The notes: a model not told the origin generated them from the letters alone. Counted from the stretch's first letter, positions 17,568-26,580 are shown. The stretch: DNA of 64,000 bases from Chloroflexota bacterium (GCA_022616275.1 JAKEFB010000033.1:1-64000), one strand, 5' to 3'. Numbers and translations: made by a program.

Positions 17568-18413
17568 TTAAGGGGAGAGTGGCGTGAAGCCCCATTTGGC
17601 CAATACGGCCTGCCCTTCGGCCGAGAGCACGTAGGCCACAAAAGCCCCGGCCAGTTCGGACTGGGCGGCCGCCAGGGGAGCAATAGGATACGTGGCCGTC
17701 ACGTTGGCTTCGGGTGGAATGGGGATGGTCTGGAGTACAGGCGCCGACACCGCGTCCGAGCCGTAGACAATCCCGGCGTCAGCCTCGCCTAACTGCACCT
17801 TGGCCACCACCTGCCGGACGTTGTCTTCGTTAGAGACGACATTGGCCAGCGTCTGCTCCTGGTAATCGCCGCCAAACTGGGCCTGGAGGTTGGCCAATAC
17901 CTCCTGTGAGTAACGGCCAATGGGTACTTCTTCGGCGGCCAGCACCAGCTTGACCCCCGGCCGGGCCAACTCCTGGAGCGTGGTTATCCCGGCCGGGTTG
18001 TCGGCCGGCAAGATGACCAGGAGCGCGTTACTCACAAAAAACTGCTGGCTGCGGGCGGCCACCAGCCCGGTGGCAATCGCCGCCTCCATTTCCTGGCTGT
18101 TGGCCGAGGCAAAAACGTCCGCCTGGGCTCCTTCTTCCAGTTGGGTGCGTAGCGCCTGCGACCCGGCAAAGTTAAAAGCTACGGTCACGCCGGGGTGGGC
18201 CACTTCAAAGCCCTGGCCCAGCTCGGTAAAAGCATCCGTCAGTGAGGCGGCGGCAAAAACGGTTAGCGTCGCTGGCTTCTCCCCGGCCGGGGCGCTGCAG
18301 GCCACCAGTAGCAGCATATAGGACGCCAAGACGCGAAGACGCAAAGAAAGAAAAATTTTCTTTGCGTGAACTTTGGCCTGCCAAAGTCTACGCCTTGGCG
18401 TCAAACTTCTCAT
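17568..18413 (-). CDS. modA: Molybdate-binding lipoprotein of ABC transporter
   Basis: Periplasmic-type solute-binding protein for molybdate/tungstate. The mature part opens with LTVFAAASLTDAFTELG, the oxyanion-binding start of ModA, and later has DAGIVYGSDAV. The signal sequence ends in a lipobox (LLVAC, Cys39 counting from the ATG at 18413). The Arg/Lys-rich stretch before the hydrophobic core is encoded by an intergenic-type GACGC repeat, so the n-region seems to be built from a repeat. A shorter start at 18317 would lack positive charges. Upstream, the sugar transferase gene ends 1 nt away. Confidence 0.9.
   Translation of the reverse strand: MRSLTPRRRLWQAKVHAKKIFLSLRLRVLASYMLLLVACSAPAGEKPATLTVFAAASLTDAFTELGQGFEVAHPGVTVAFNFAGSQALRTQLEEGAQADVFASANSQEMEAAIATGLVAARSQQFFVSNALLVILPADNPAGITTLQELARPGVKLVLAAEEVPIGRYSQEVLANLQAQFGGDYQEQTLANVVSNEDNVRQVVAKVQLGEADAGIVYGSDAVSAPVLQTIPIPPEANVTATYPIAPLAAAQSELAGAFVAYVLSAEGQAVLAKWGFTPLSP
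18321..18403. repeat. GACGCAAAG-type inverted repeat inside the modA start
   Basis: Units of the GACGC-AAG-ACGC-AAAG kind (18321-18350) and an inverted partner ending CCTTGGCGTC (18391-18402), with an AT-rich inner palindrome AGAAAATTTTCT-like centre. Similar units are widespread intergenic repeats in several bacterial phyla. Here it overlaps the 5' end of modA. Confidence 0.7.
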
Positions 18414-18414
18414 T

Positions 18415-19842
18415 TTAATACGCGCCCCGGCCGAAGAGACTGTAGGGAATCGTTTGCAATATGATCCGCAGGTCCAGGGCCAGCGACCAGTTTTCAATGT
18501 AATAGATGTCCAGCAGGCACTGCTCGTCGAAAGTCAGGTCGGAACGACCGCTCACCTGCCACAGACCGGTAATCCCCCCCCTGACTTCCAACCGCTGCCG
18601 GTGCCAGGGCTGGTACTGGGCCACTTCTTCGGCCAGCGGCGGCCGGGGACCAACCAGGCTCATATCCCCCTTGAAAACGTTGTAAAACTGGGGCAGTTCG
18701 TCCAGGCTCAGCCGGCGAATCACTTTGCCGACCCGCGTCAGGCGTGGGTCATTGCGAATCTTAAAGATCGGCCCGGAAGCCTCATTCATGGCCAGCAACG
18801 ACTCTTTGAGATTTTCAGCGTCCACGATCATCGAGCGGAACTTGACCATCTGAAAAGGCTTGCCGTCTTTACCAATTCGCTCCTGCCAGAAAAAGGCCGG
18901 CCCTGGGGATTCTAATTTGATGGCTACGACCACCAGCGCCGTCACCAACAACCCTGGGACAGCCAGGATCAGCACGACAGCCAGGTCTAGCAGCCGCTTC
19001 AACGCCTGGCTGGACTGGCTCAAACGAATGTCCCGGACACTGAGCATGGGAATGCCGGCCATATTATTAAATTCCACCTGGTTCAAGCTCATTTGGAACA
19101 GGTCCGGCACCACCCGCGCCTGCACTTCGTAGCGCTGGCAGACGCGCACCAGGCGCTCAATGTGGTGGTGCAGGTGGCTAGGCAGGGCAATAAAGACGGT
19201 GTGCAGCCTCGGCTGGCAGCACAAGATTTCTTCCAGTTGGGTCCAGTTGCCCAGGTGTGGAATCCGGCCGGAGCCGATGTTGTTTTCGCTGTCTCCTTCG
19301 TCCAGGTAGCCCACCGCCTGGAATCCCAGGTCCGGCCGGGCCAGCAGGGTGCGAATGACGCTGCGCCCCACTTCGCCGGAGCCTACGATTAACGATCGAT
19401 CGGTACCGATGCCACGCAGGTAAAGCGTGGTCAACGCCGAGCGGCGAGCCAGCCGGGCCAGGCTGACCAGGGCAAAGATAAAGACCAACGCCCAGGCCAG
19501 CAACAGGCGGGAAAAGGCCAGAGGCCGGATGAGAAAGGTCAGGGCCATCATCAAGGCGATGCCGGCCGCCGTGGCGTAGAGCACCCGCGAACTCTCGTCA
19601 ACCCAGAATTCACCCCGTCGCCGCCGCCAGGCCTTGTTCTGCGAGAAAGTGATGATGAGTAAAAAGGTTAGCAAAATTTGCTGAGACAAATAATCCTGGT
19701 AAGGCACAATGAAGGTCGTGGGCAGTAGCCATTGAAACTGATAACGGGCCACGTAGGCCAGGAAAAAGCCCACGTTAAATAACACCAGGTCTGTTAGAAT
19801 GGTGAAGTCGCGAATCGCTTTATTGCCCAGCGGATTGTTCAT
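18415..19842 (-). CDS. Exopolysaccharide polyprenyl glycosylphosphotransferase
   Basis: Initiating enzyme of surface polysaccharide synthesis that transfers a sugar-1-phosphate from a UDP-sugar to undecaprenyl phosphate. About four N-terminal transmembrane helices and a CoA-binding-like domain (about 150-250) precede a fifth hydrophobic segment (about 290-310) and the catalytic PF02397 domain with KFRSM, RLSLDELPQFYNVFKGD and SLVGPRPP. At 475 residues it is WbaP/WcaJ-like. It overlaps the upstream glycosyltransferase gene by 4 bp, forming an operon with it. Confidence 0.94.
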   Translation of the reverse strand: MNNPLGNKAIRDFTILTDLVLFNVGFFLAYVARYQFQWLLPTTFIVPYQDYLSQQILLTFLLIITFSQNKAWRRRRGEFWVDESSRVLYATAAGIALMMALTFLIRPLAFSRLLLAWALVFIFALVSLARLARRSALTTLYLRGIGTDRSLIVGSGEVGRSVIRTLLARPDLGFQAVGYLDEGDSENNIGSGRIPHLGNWTQLEEILCCQPRLHTVFIALPSHLHHHIERLVRVCQRYEVQARVVPDLFQMSLNQVEFNNMAGIPMLSVRDIRLSQSSQALKRLLDLAVVLILAVPGLLVTALVVVAIKLESPGPAFFWQERIGKDGKPFQMVKFRSMIVDAENLKESLLAMNEASGPIFKIRNDPRLTRVGKVIRRLSLDELPQFYNVFKGDMSLVGPRPPLAEEVAQYQPWHRQRLEVRGGITGLWQVSGRSDLTFDEQCLLDIYYIENWSLALDLRIILQTIPYSLFGRGAY

Positions 19843-20993
19843 ATTTCGGCCAAAACGCTTTCGTAAATTGCTGCCATCTGTTGGCCGGACAGCTCCCAGG
19901 AAAATTGTTGCGCCTGGAGCAGCCCGCGTTGGCGCAACGTCGCCGCCAGTTGCGGGTCATCCAGGATTGAAGCCAGGTGGTTGGCCAGCGCGGACGCATC
20001 CTGTGGATGAAACAGCAGAGCCGCTTCGCCGGTAACTTCTGGTACGGCCGAGGTCTCGGCGGCAATCACCGGTGTGCCGCAGGCCATGGCCTGGACCACC
20101 GGCATGCCAAATCCCTCGTAGAGTGAGGGAAAGACCAGAAGTGAGGCCGCATTATACCAGAGCGGCAACTCCTCGTCAGATACGTAGCCGGCAAAGCGTA
20201 CCTGCTCCCCCAGGCCCAGGGCCTGAACGCGGGCAAAGATTTCCTCAAAAAACCAACCCTTGCCGCCAACCAGTACCAGGCCAATCTCCGGCCGCTTGAG
20301 CCGGGCCAGGGCTTCCAATAGAGCAGGGATATTTTTCCGGGGCTGCAAGGTTCCTACATGCAGAATGAAGCGCTCCGGCAGTTCCTGACGCTGGCGGAAC
20401 GCGATCACCTCCTCGGCCGGCCGGAGAGAGAAAGCAGCGTCTACGCCGGGCCTGACCACGTCAATCCTTTCTCGAGGAATGTCAAACAGGCGGTGGACGT
20501 CCTGCCGGCCAGATTCGGCAATAGTTACTACCCGCCGCGCCTGGCGGCAGGAACGGCGGGTCTGGCTGGTCAGGTACAGGCGTTGCCACGCCGGAAAATT
20601 TTCCGGGTAATAAATGAAGCTTAAATCGTAGACGGTGACCATTGTCGGGCAGTGGCTGGCCAGCGGCGTCACGAAGGCCAGACTGTGTAGCAGGTCCAGG
20701 TGGCGCTGCCGGGCGGCCAGCGGCCAGGCCAACTGCTCCCACAAAATGCGGACGAGCCGTCGCTCTGTGGGCCAGGTTGTCGGGACGACGGCCGTTGCCG
20801 GGCCTGGCCGCAGCTCGGCCGTGTCGTTGGTGAAAATGGTGTAGCCCAGCCTGGCTTTGGAGGAGGGCAGGTGGTTCAACAGTTGGGCAATGTAATGGTG
20901 AATGCCGGCCCGCCGGTAGCCGGCCTGGCCGGACAACAAGTGGGCATTGATGCCCACCTGCCATGCCTCGCCTATTCTCCTATCCCTAAACAT
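19839..20993 (-). CDS. Glycosyltransferase family 4 protein
   Basis: GT-B fold retaining glycosyltransferase. The C-terminal half carries HVGTLQPRKN, LVGGKGW, FAGYVSDEELPLWYNAA and the FPSLYEGFGMPVVQAMACG donor-binding motif with the E-x7-E pattern. The acceptor half starts VGINAHLLSG. The 384 residues have no membrane segment. It is the first gene of the polysaccharide pair; donor and acceptor are unknown. Confidence 0.93.
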   Translation of the reverse strand: MFRDRRIGEAWQVGINAHLLSGQAGYRRAGIHHYIAQLLNHLPSSKARLGYTIFTNDTAELRPGPATAVVPTTWPTERRLVRILWEQLAWPLAARQRHLDLLHSLAFVTPLASHCPTMVTVYDLSFIYYPENFPAWQRLYLTSQTRRSCRQARRVVTIAESGRQDVHRLFDIPRERIDVVRPGVDAAFSLRPAEEVIAFRQRQELPERFILHVGTLQPRKNIPALLEALARLKRPEIGLVLVGGKGWFFEEIFARVQALGLGEQVRFAGYVSDEELPLWYNAASLLVFPSLYEGFGMPVVQAMACGTPVIAAETSAVPEVTGEAALLFHPQDASALANHLASILDDPQLAATLRQRGLLQAQQFSWELSGQQMAAIYESVLAEI

Positions 20994-21060
20994 GGCGGCA
21001 AATTATAGCCTATCTCAAAGGCATTGAGGAAAACGGGGCTTGACCAAAGCGCGCATCTGC

Positions 21061-21089
21061 TTGACGGCCTATTTTCCTTATGGTAGACT
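21061..21089 (+). promoter_or_regulatory. Promoter of the LysM lipoprotein gene
   Basis: TTGACG (21061-21066), 17-bp spacer, TAGACT with TG extension (TGGTAGACT, ending 21089). An AGGAGG ribosome site follows at 21115-21120. Confidence 0.65.
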
Positions 21090-21125
21090 GCGTACGTTAT
21101 GTTTAGCAAACATTAGGAGGGTTCC

Positions 21126-21794
21126 ATGATCGCTACCAAACACCCGCGCCGCTGGCTCCTGGTCTCGCTGCTGGTCGTGTCTCTACTCCTCGCCGCCTGT
21201 GAAAGACAGTTGCGGGACGACGAAACGACCGGACAACCAACGCCCACCGGAGCAGTTCTCACTCCCACCGGGCAGATTTTTGTCCCCACACCTGTGACGA
21301 CGCCGCTTCCAACCACAGGCGCGCCGGTCGTGCCGACCGTCCCGCAAACGCCAGGCGCCGGCGCACAGCCCACAGCGTTGCCTCCAGCGCCGACCACAGT
21401 TCCTCCGCTTGTGACGGCCACCACGGCTGCCCCGGTGACAGGCGGCCAGGTAACCTACGTGGTCCAGGCAGGTGATACCCTGTATCGAATTGCCCAGCGT
21501 TATAACGTCACGGTGAGCGCCATCGCCGCGGCCAATAACATCACCAACGTCAATCAACTGGATGTGGGCCAGACTCTCATCATCCCGGTGGGTGGTGGTG
21601 GCGTCGTCATTACGCCAGTTCCTGGCCAGGCCGGCGAACAGATTCACGTCGTCCAGGCCGGTGAAAATCTGTTCCGCATTGGCCTGCGCTACGGTTGTAC
21701 GGTGACAGAATTGTCAACCTATAACGGCATTACCAATCCTCACCTGATTTACGTCGGCCAGCAGATCCGCATCCCGGCCACCTGCGCTGGCTAA
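21126..21794 (+). CDS. LysM-domain lipoprotein
   Basis: Exported lipoprotein (signal to lipobox LLAAC, Cys25) with a Pro/Thr-rich linker (about 35-105) and two LysM domains (110-154, 173-217), the second with paired cysteines. LysM binds glycan chains of peptidoglycan, so it is likely a wall-attached surface protein. No hydrolase domain is present in its 222 residues. It is monocistronic with a strong promoter and ribosome site. Confidence 0.93.
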   Translation: MIATKHPRRWLLVSLLVVSLLLAACERQLRDDETTGQPTPTGAVLTPTGQIFVPTPVTTPLPTTGAPVVPTVPQTPGAGAQPTALPPAPTTVPPLVTATTAAPVTGGQVTYVVQAGDTLYRIAQRYNVTVSAIAAANNITNVNQLDVGQTLIIPVGGGGVVITPVPGQAGEQIHVVQAGENLFRIGLRYGCTVTELSTYNGITNPHLIYVGQQIRIPATCAG

Positions 21795-21795
21795 A

Positions 21796-21895
21796 GAGAG
21801 GGGGACAAGGTGACAAGGTGACAGGGTGACAAGGAGAAAGGGAGAGGGGGAGATTCACCCCCTCACCTTGTCACCCCCTCACCCTCTCATCTTCA
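21796..21895. repeat. GGTGACAA octamer hairpin
   Basis: Left arm of GGTGACAA-like units followed by GAGAAAGGGAGAGGGGG, and right arm CCCCCTCACCTTGTCACCCC and onward as its inverse. It separates the LysM gene from the Nudix gene and probably terminates the former. Confidence 0.8.
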
Positions 21896-21909
21896 AAAAA
21901 GAGGTAGAC

Positions 21910-22443
21910 ATTAAGCTCCTCAACTCGCGGGTCGTCTGGCAGGGCAAGTCCTGGCGTTTGCGGGTGGACACGGTTGCCTTGCCGGACGGCGTTATTGAAA
22001 GAGGTGTTGTCGAGCACCCCGGGTCCGTCGTCCTCGTCCCGCTATTGGAGGAACAGATCTTGATGTTGCGCCAGTACCGGCCGGCGCTGGAGCAAACCAT
22101 CCTGGAATTGCCGGCCGGGACGCGGGGCTGGGACGAAGCGTGGCTGGTGTGCGCCCAACGGGAGCTACAAGAGGAGACCGGCTACCGGGCCGGCGACTTT
22201 CTTCCCCTTGGCGACGTCTGGCCAGCCCCTGGCATGACCGATGAACTCATGGCCTTTTACCTGGCCCGTGATTTATCCCCCGCTCCCCTGCCGGCCGACG
22301 CCGACGAAATCATCGAACTCCAACCCATGCCCCTGCCAGAGCTGGTCACCATGGCCCTTGACGGCCGGCTGCAAGACGCCAAAAGCGTGGTCGGCATTTT
22401 GCGCACGGCTGCCCATTTGGGGATAAAGACGAACATCTTTTAG
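21910..22443 (+). CDS. Nudix hydrolase, ADP-ribose pyrophosphatase-like
   Basis: Hydrolyses a nucleoside diphosphate linked to another group. The Nudix box is complete (G-x5-E-x7-REL-x-EE-x-G, from GTRGWDE to EETGY). The N-terminal strand (LLNSRVVWQGKSWRLRVD) fits ADP-ribose pyrophosphatases. No ATG or good GTG lies at the expected start. An ATT at 21910 follows a GAGG ribosome site by 6 nt and gives the family's usual N-terminus. The nearest in-frame GTG (21826) lies inside the repeat, and another at 21964 would cut the first strand. It is convergent with the Lon-type protease, with overlapping stop codons. Confidence 0.85.
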   Translation: MKLLNSRVVWQGKSWRLRVDTVALPDGVIERGVVEHPGSVVLVPLLEEQILMLRQYRPALEQTILELPAGTRGWDEAWLVCAQRELQEETGYRAGDFLPLGDVWPAPGMTDELMAFYLARDLSPAPLPADADEIIELQPMPLPELVTMALDGRLQDAKSVVGILRTAAHLGIKTNIF

Positions 22444-22460
22444 TGTTCGTCTTTATCCCC
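22419..22460. terminator. Two-way hairpin formed by the ends of two coding sequences
   Basis: Perfect 17-bp arms (22419-22435 and 22444-22460, starting GGGGATAAAGACG and ending CGTCTTTATCCCC) flank the overlapping stop codons of the Nudix and protease genes. Each arm encodes the last residues of one protein. Confidence 0.75.
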
Positions 22461-24842
22461 AAACGCCTTCAACTCCTGGGCCAGTTGGAGCAGGCGGTTT
22501 TGCACGGTGTGGTGGATCGTCCCTTCCGGGTAATGGCCTGTCTCGTCCCGCTCTCCGGCCGTCGTCCCGGTCAGCAGCTCCAGTCCTTCGTCAACGGTGC
22601 GAATGGCCCAGATGTGGAACTGGCCGGCCGCCACCGCCTCGACAATCTCTTCCCGGAGCATCAGGTGGCGGATGTTAGTGGCTGGGATGATCACCCCCTG
22701 CTTGCCGTTTAGCCCCTGGGCCTTGCAGGCGGCGAAGAATCCTTCCACCTTCTCCGTCACCCCGCCAATTGGCTGAATTTCACCGCGCTGGTTCACCGAG
22801 CCGGTCACGGCAATGCCTTGTTGGATAGGCAATTCGCTCAGGCCGGACAACAGGGCAAACAACTCGGCGGCCGAAGCGCTGTCGCCGTCAATGTCGCCGT
22901 AATTTTGTTCAAAGGTCAGGCTGGCTGATAGGGAAAGCGGCTGTTTCTGGGCGTAAATTCCACCCAGGTAGCCGGTCAACGTCAAGACCCCCTTGTTGTG
23001 CAGCGGTCCGGCCATTTCCACTTCCCGCTCAATGTGGACCACGCCGCTTTCACCCATATAGGTGCGGGCCGTAATCCGGTTCGGATGGCCGAAAGAGTAA
23101 TCTCCCATATCCAGCACTGACAGGCCGTTAACCTGGCCCACTACCGCGCCCTGGGTGTCAATAAAGACCGTGCCGTCGCTGATCTGTTCCTGGAATCGCT
23201 CTTCCAACAAATTGGCCCGGTAGATGGATTCGTCCAGCGCCCGTTGTACGTCCTGGGCTGCGACCACGTCCCGGCCGGCCTTTGTAGCCCAATAGCTGGC
23301 CTCACGGATCAGATCGGTCACCAGGCCAAAGCGGGTGCTGAGCTTGTTCTGGTCGCCGGATAGCCGCGAGCCATATTCGACCACCTTTTCTACCGCCGGC
23401 CGGTCAAAGTGGCGCAGGCCCTCTTCCCGGCAGCGGTGGGCGATGAAGGAGGCGTATTCGTATTCGTTGGCGTCGTCGCGCTGCATGACGGTGTCAAAAT
23501 CCGCCTTCACCTTAAATAATTCGCTGAACTCTTCGTCCTGTTCGTGCAGGGCGTAGTACAGGTTGGGGCTGCCCATCAGAATAACCTTGACCTTCAGCGG
23601 GATAGGCTCTGGGTCCAGCGATTTGACGGCCATCTCCCGTTCCTCCAGGATGTCGGCCGGCTGGATGGTGATCAGTTCGGTTTCAATGGCCCGCTTGAGC
23701 GCTTCCCAGGCCAGGGAGTAATGGAGGAAGTCACGGGCGTTTACGACCAGGTAGCCCCCGTTGGCCCGGTGCAGGCTGCCGGCCATGATGTTGCTAAAGT
23801 GAGTGAAGAGGACGCCGTGGCGCATTTCGTGCTCAATGCGGCCGATCAGGTTGTGGTAGGTAGGGGTATTCTCCACCACTACCGGCGTGCCTCTCGTCTT
23901 GCTGTTGTCCACGAGCAGATTAACGGCGTAGCGGCTCAGGTCCGGTTCCTCGCCGCCTTCTTCACCTGGCTGGAAATCGTGCAGGTGGTTGATGGCGTCC
24001 TGCTCTACCTCGTTCAGGTAGACCAGCACCTCCTCGTACTGGGCGTAGACCTGGCGCAGTTCTTCAAAATGGTGGGCAATGGCCGCCGCCGCCACTTGCT
24101 GGTCCAGTTGTTTCAACTGCTGGCGGGCCTGGTCGCCCAGTTGCCGCACCTGCCGCAGCGCTGCCTCCAACCGGTCGTTCAGGGCCTGTTGCTGCTTATC
24201 TAGCTGCTGGCGCTGCTCGACGGAAAGCTGGTCAAAGGTGGCCTGGTCCATCACTTTGTCGCCGGACAGGGGCACGACGGCCAGCCCAGAGGGAGTCTCG
24301 ACGACCGTAAATCCCTGGCGGGCCGCTTCCTGTTTAAGCTGCCCTAACAACTGTTGTTGGGTGGCCCCGAAACTTTGCCCCAGTTGCTCGGCTGCTTCCC
24401 GGTAGGCGTCGGTATCAAAGGCCTTGGGCAGATCCTCCCGCAGGCAGTTGACCAGCTCGGCGATGTCTTCCTGGAACGTCAGCCCGTGGCCGGGCGGCAG
24501 GTGGATGGCCCGCGGCCGGTGGGGGACGGCAAAGTTGTGGACGTAGACCCAGTCGTCCGGCACGGGTTGGTCGTCGGCCCGTTCCTCCAGGAAGCGGCGA
24601 ATGGCCGTGGTCCGGCCGGTGCCCGTTTCCCCCAGGACGTAAATGTTGTACCCCTGGCTGCGAATGCCAATGCCAAACTCAATGGCCCGGGTGCCGCGCG
24701 GCTGGCCGACAATTGAGCCGGCCGTTTCGATCTCGGCCGTCGTTTCAAAGGTAAAATGGTTGTGCTGGCAAACGCGGCGCAACCGGTCCGCCGGGAGTGG
24801 TTGAAGCCGTGTTGGTAACATCCTGTTCTCCTGCTCGTGCAT
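22440..24842 (-). CDS. Lon-family ATP-dependent protease (LonB/YcbZ-like)
   Basis: The 800-residue protein has an N-terminal region with GETGTGRTTAIRRFLEE (Walker A-like, Gly-Thr-Gly-Arg-Thr-Thr, so the usual Lys is Arg), a long coiled-coil insertion (about 130-280, Gln/Arg-rich), a lid AAA part (GSPNLYYALHEQDEEF) and a C-terminal Lon protease domain with catalytic Ser655 in GDSAS and Lys698 in TEKVEGFF. It belongs to the AAA_32 / Lon_C group rather than classic Lon. It degrades unknown cytosolic substrates. Its end overlaps the convergent Nudix gene. Confidence 0.9.
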   Translation of the reverse strand: MHEQENRMLPTRLQPLPADRLRRVCQHNHFTFETTAEIETAGSIVGQPRGTRAIEFGIGIRSQGYNIYVLGETGTGRTTAIRRFLEERADDQPVPDDWVYVHNFAVPHRPRAIHLPPGHGLTFQEDIAELVNCLREDLPKAFDTDAYREAAEQLGQSFGATQQQLLGQLKQEAARQGFTVVETPSGLAVVPLSGDKVMDQATFDQLSVEQRQQLDKQQQALNDRLEAALRQVRQLGDQARQQLKQLDQQVAAAAIAHHFEELRQVYAQYEEVLVYLNEVEQDAINHLHDFQPGEEGGEEPDLSRYAVNLLVDNSKTRGTPVVVENTPTYHNLIGRIEHEMRHGVLFTHFSNIMAGSLHRANGGYLVVNARDFLHYSLAWEALKRAIETELITIQPADILEEREMAVKSLDPEPIPLKVKVILMGSPNLYYALHEQDEEFSELFKVKADFDTVMQRDDANEYEYASFIAHRCREEGLRHFDRPAVEKVVEYGSRLSGDQNKLSTRFGLVTDLIREASYWATKAGRDVVAAQDVQRALDESIYRANLLEERFQEQISDGTVFIDTQGAVVGQVNGLSVLDMGDYSFGHPNRITARTYMGESGVVHIEREVEMAGPLHNKGVLTLTGYLGGIYAQKQPLSLSASLTFEQNYGDIDGDSASAAELFALLSGLSELPIQQGIAVTGSVNQRGEIQPIGGVTEKVEGFFAACKAQGLNGKQGVIIPATNIRHLMLREEIVEAVAAGQFHIWAIRTVDEGLELLTGTTAGERDETGHYPEGTIHHTVQNRLLQLAQELKAFGDKDEH

Positions 24843-24884
24843 GGGATGGCTGGAATGTTACTCTGTGCCTGCCAGGACGGCAAT

Positions 24885-24914
24885 GAATTTTGGATTTTAG
24901 ATTTTAGATTTGGA
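24885..24914. repeat. GATTTTA heptamer run
   Basis: Three head-to-tail GGATTTTA/GATTTTA/GATTTGG units just upstream of the protease start. No inverted arm is visible here, unlike most members of the family. Confidence 0.7.
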
Positions 24915-25047
24915 CTCTATTCGACGATGGGCAACAGCGGTATACTTTTGTATATGGAGGCGAGCTTGCTTCAAGCTCTAACTCAGTCCCTGATTCAGGC
25001 TTTGCCCTGAACACGTCCTGATACCTCATTACTTTTTAGGAGGCGAC

Positions 25048-25761
25048 ATGTTTGACTTTCACGATCAGGTGGTGATGATCACCGGGGCAGCCGGCAACCT
25101 GGGTAGCGCGACCGCTCACGCTTTTCAGGCGGCCGGGGCCAGGCTGGTCCTGGTAGACAAAGACGAGGAGCGCCTGCAGCATGTTTTTCCCGAGTTGGCC
25201 GAATCGGGCGAGCACATCTTCGTTGGGCTGGATCTGGCCGACGCTGGCGCCATTGAAGGGATGGTGTACGAGGTCGCCAACCATTACGGCCGGATTGACG
25301 TACTGGTCAACATTGCCGGTGGTTACCGGGCTGGCTCGCCCCTGCACGAAACCCCCCTGGAGACCTGGGACTTTAACATGAGCCTCAATGCCCGCTCCAT
25401 CTTCTTCACCGGCCGGGCCGTCATTCCCCATATGTTGCGCCAGGGCTCCGGCAAAATTGTCAGCGTGGCCGCCCGGGCCGCCCTGGCCGGCGGGGCCAAC
25501 ATGTCCGTTTACACCGCCTCCAAAGCGGCCGTCATTCGCCTGACGGAAAGCATGGCCGCCGAGTTGAAAGATAAGGGTATTAACGTCAACTGCATCTTGC
25601 CCGGCACCATTGACACCCCCCAGAACCGCAAGGCCACCCCCACCGCCGATTTTAGCCGTTGGGTCGCCCCGGAGGCCCTGGCCGACGTCATCCTCTTCCT
25701 AGCCTCTCCGCACGCCCGTGCCGTCCACGGCGCGGCCATACCCGTCTATGGCCTTAGCTAA
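25048..25761 (+). CDS. SDR-family oxidoreductase
   Basis: Classical short-chain dehydrogenase/reductase: cofactor loop TGAAGNLGSA near the N-terminus, Asp at the end of strand 2 (VDKDEERL, suggesting NAD), NIAGG, and catalytic Tyr-x3-Lys in YTASK with the upstream Ser replaced by an AARAAL context. The 237 residues suit a tetrameric enzyme. An AGGAGG ribosome site precedes the ATG; a TATACT box at 24941 could start a leader of about 100 nt containing a GAGCTTG/CAAGCTC hairpin. The substrate is unknown. Confidence 0.9.
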   Translation: MFDFHDQVVMITGAAGNLGSATAHAFQAAGARLVLVDKDEERLQHVFPELAESGEHIFVGLDLADAGAIEGMVYEVANHYGRIDVLVNIAGGYRAGSPLHETPLETWDFNMSLNARSIFFTGRAVIPHMLRQGSGKIVSVAARAALAGGANMSVYTASKAAVIRLTESMAAELKDKGINVNCILPGTIDTPQNRKATPTADFSRWVAPEALADVILFLASPHARAVHGAAIPVYGLS

Positions 25762-25831
25762 TGTCAGGTGTCAAGTGCCAAGTGTCAAGTGCCAAGTAAG
25801 AAACGGCACCTGGCACATGACACGTGGCACG
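25761..25831. repeat. AAGTGYCA octamer hairpin between convergent genes
   Basis: Left arm of repeated CAAGTGYC units (25761-25798), inverted right arm GGCACCTGGCACATGACACG and onward (25806-25831). Placed between the SDR and PRC-barrel genes as a likely two-way terminator. Confidence 0.8.
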
Positions 25832-25836
25832 GAACC

Positions 25837-26580
25837 CTACATCCAATAACCACGCCGGCCGTAATAGTCATGCAACTTTTTCTCATAGGCGCGATTTACT
25901 TCGGCCGAGGGGTCGTATTCGGGGCTGTTTTTGATCGTCTCGCGTTTCAGGTCTACTACCACCTCCGACTCGCTCCAGCGAATCGCTTTCACCCAGCTTG
26001 GCGAGACCAACACTTTCCGGCCGGGTAGCCAGTTACTGGTGTCCACAACCATGTAGCGAATAAACCAGTTGTCGTCCTCGGCCAGGAAATCTTCGACGTG
26101 GCCGATTTCCCCGTCCGTTGCCTGGATGTGATAACCGCTCACCTCGGCCACACTCTGCAGGTGCGGGTCCCCCTCTTGCCTTTTCGGCTCTTCTTGCACC
26201 AGTGGGGCAGCCGGATAAGCGCCGAGGGCGCTGGGGGCAATTGGGCTGCCATAACCGGCCCAATAGGGCAGCCAGCCATAGTAGGTGTGTAGTTCCATCT
26301 CGTACTGGCGAGAGACCGGTTTCGCCAGGTCGGCCGCCGGGCTCTTTTCAACCTGTTCCCTGGTCAAGGCCACCGGGAGTACCCGTTCGGCCCAACCCGG
26401 TTCGCCCAGGGCAGTGGGAGAGAGAAGGACACGGCGGCCGAAAAGCCAGCCGCCAGTATTGACGACCAGGTAGCGGACAGTCCAATATTGGTCGTCGAAG
26501 TAAAAGTCGTCTACCTGGCCAATTTCGTCGTCCGTGGCCAGGACCTTGTAACCGCGTAACTCGTCAAGACCTCGTAACAT
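25837..26580 (-). CDS. Protein with two PRC-barrel domains
   Basis: Two copies of a PRC-barrel module (about 1-75 and 115-195 from the ATG at 26580) share the pattern GY.V.A.D.EIG.V.DF, W.VRY.VV.T..WL.GR.VL.SP. A Pro/Tyr-rich linker joins them. PRC barrels occur in ribosome maturation (RimM) and photosynthetic reaction centre H subunits, and stand-alone ones have unknown roles. The start is chosen at 26580 because AAAGGAG lies 8 nt upstream; a start at 26610 would add ten residues without a ribosome site. Confidence 0.88.
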   Translation of the reverse strand: MLRGLDELRGYKVLATDDEIGQVDDFYFDDQYWTVRYLVVNTGGWLFGRRVLLSPTALGEPGWAERVLPVALTREQVEKSPAADLAKPVSRQYEMELHTYYGWLPYWAGYGSPIAPSALGAYPAAPLVQEEPKRQEGDPHLQSVAEVSGYHIQATDGEIGHVEDFLAEDDNWFIRYMVVDTSNWLPGRKVLVSPSWVKAIRWSESEVVVDLKRETIKNSPEYDPSAEVNRAYEKKLHDYYGRRGYWM

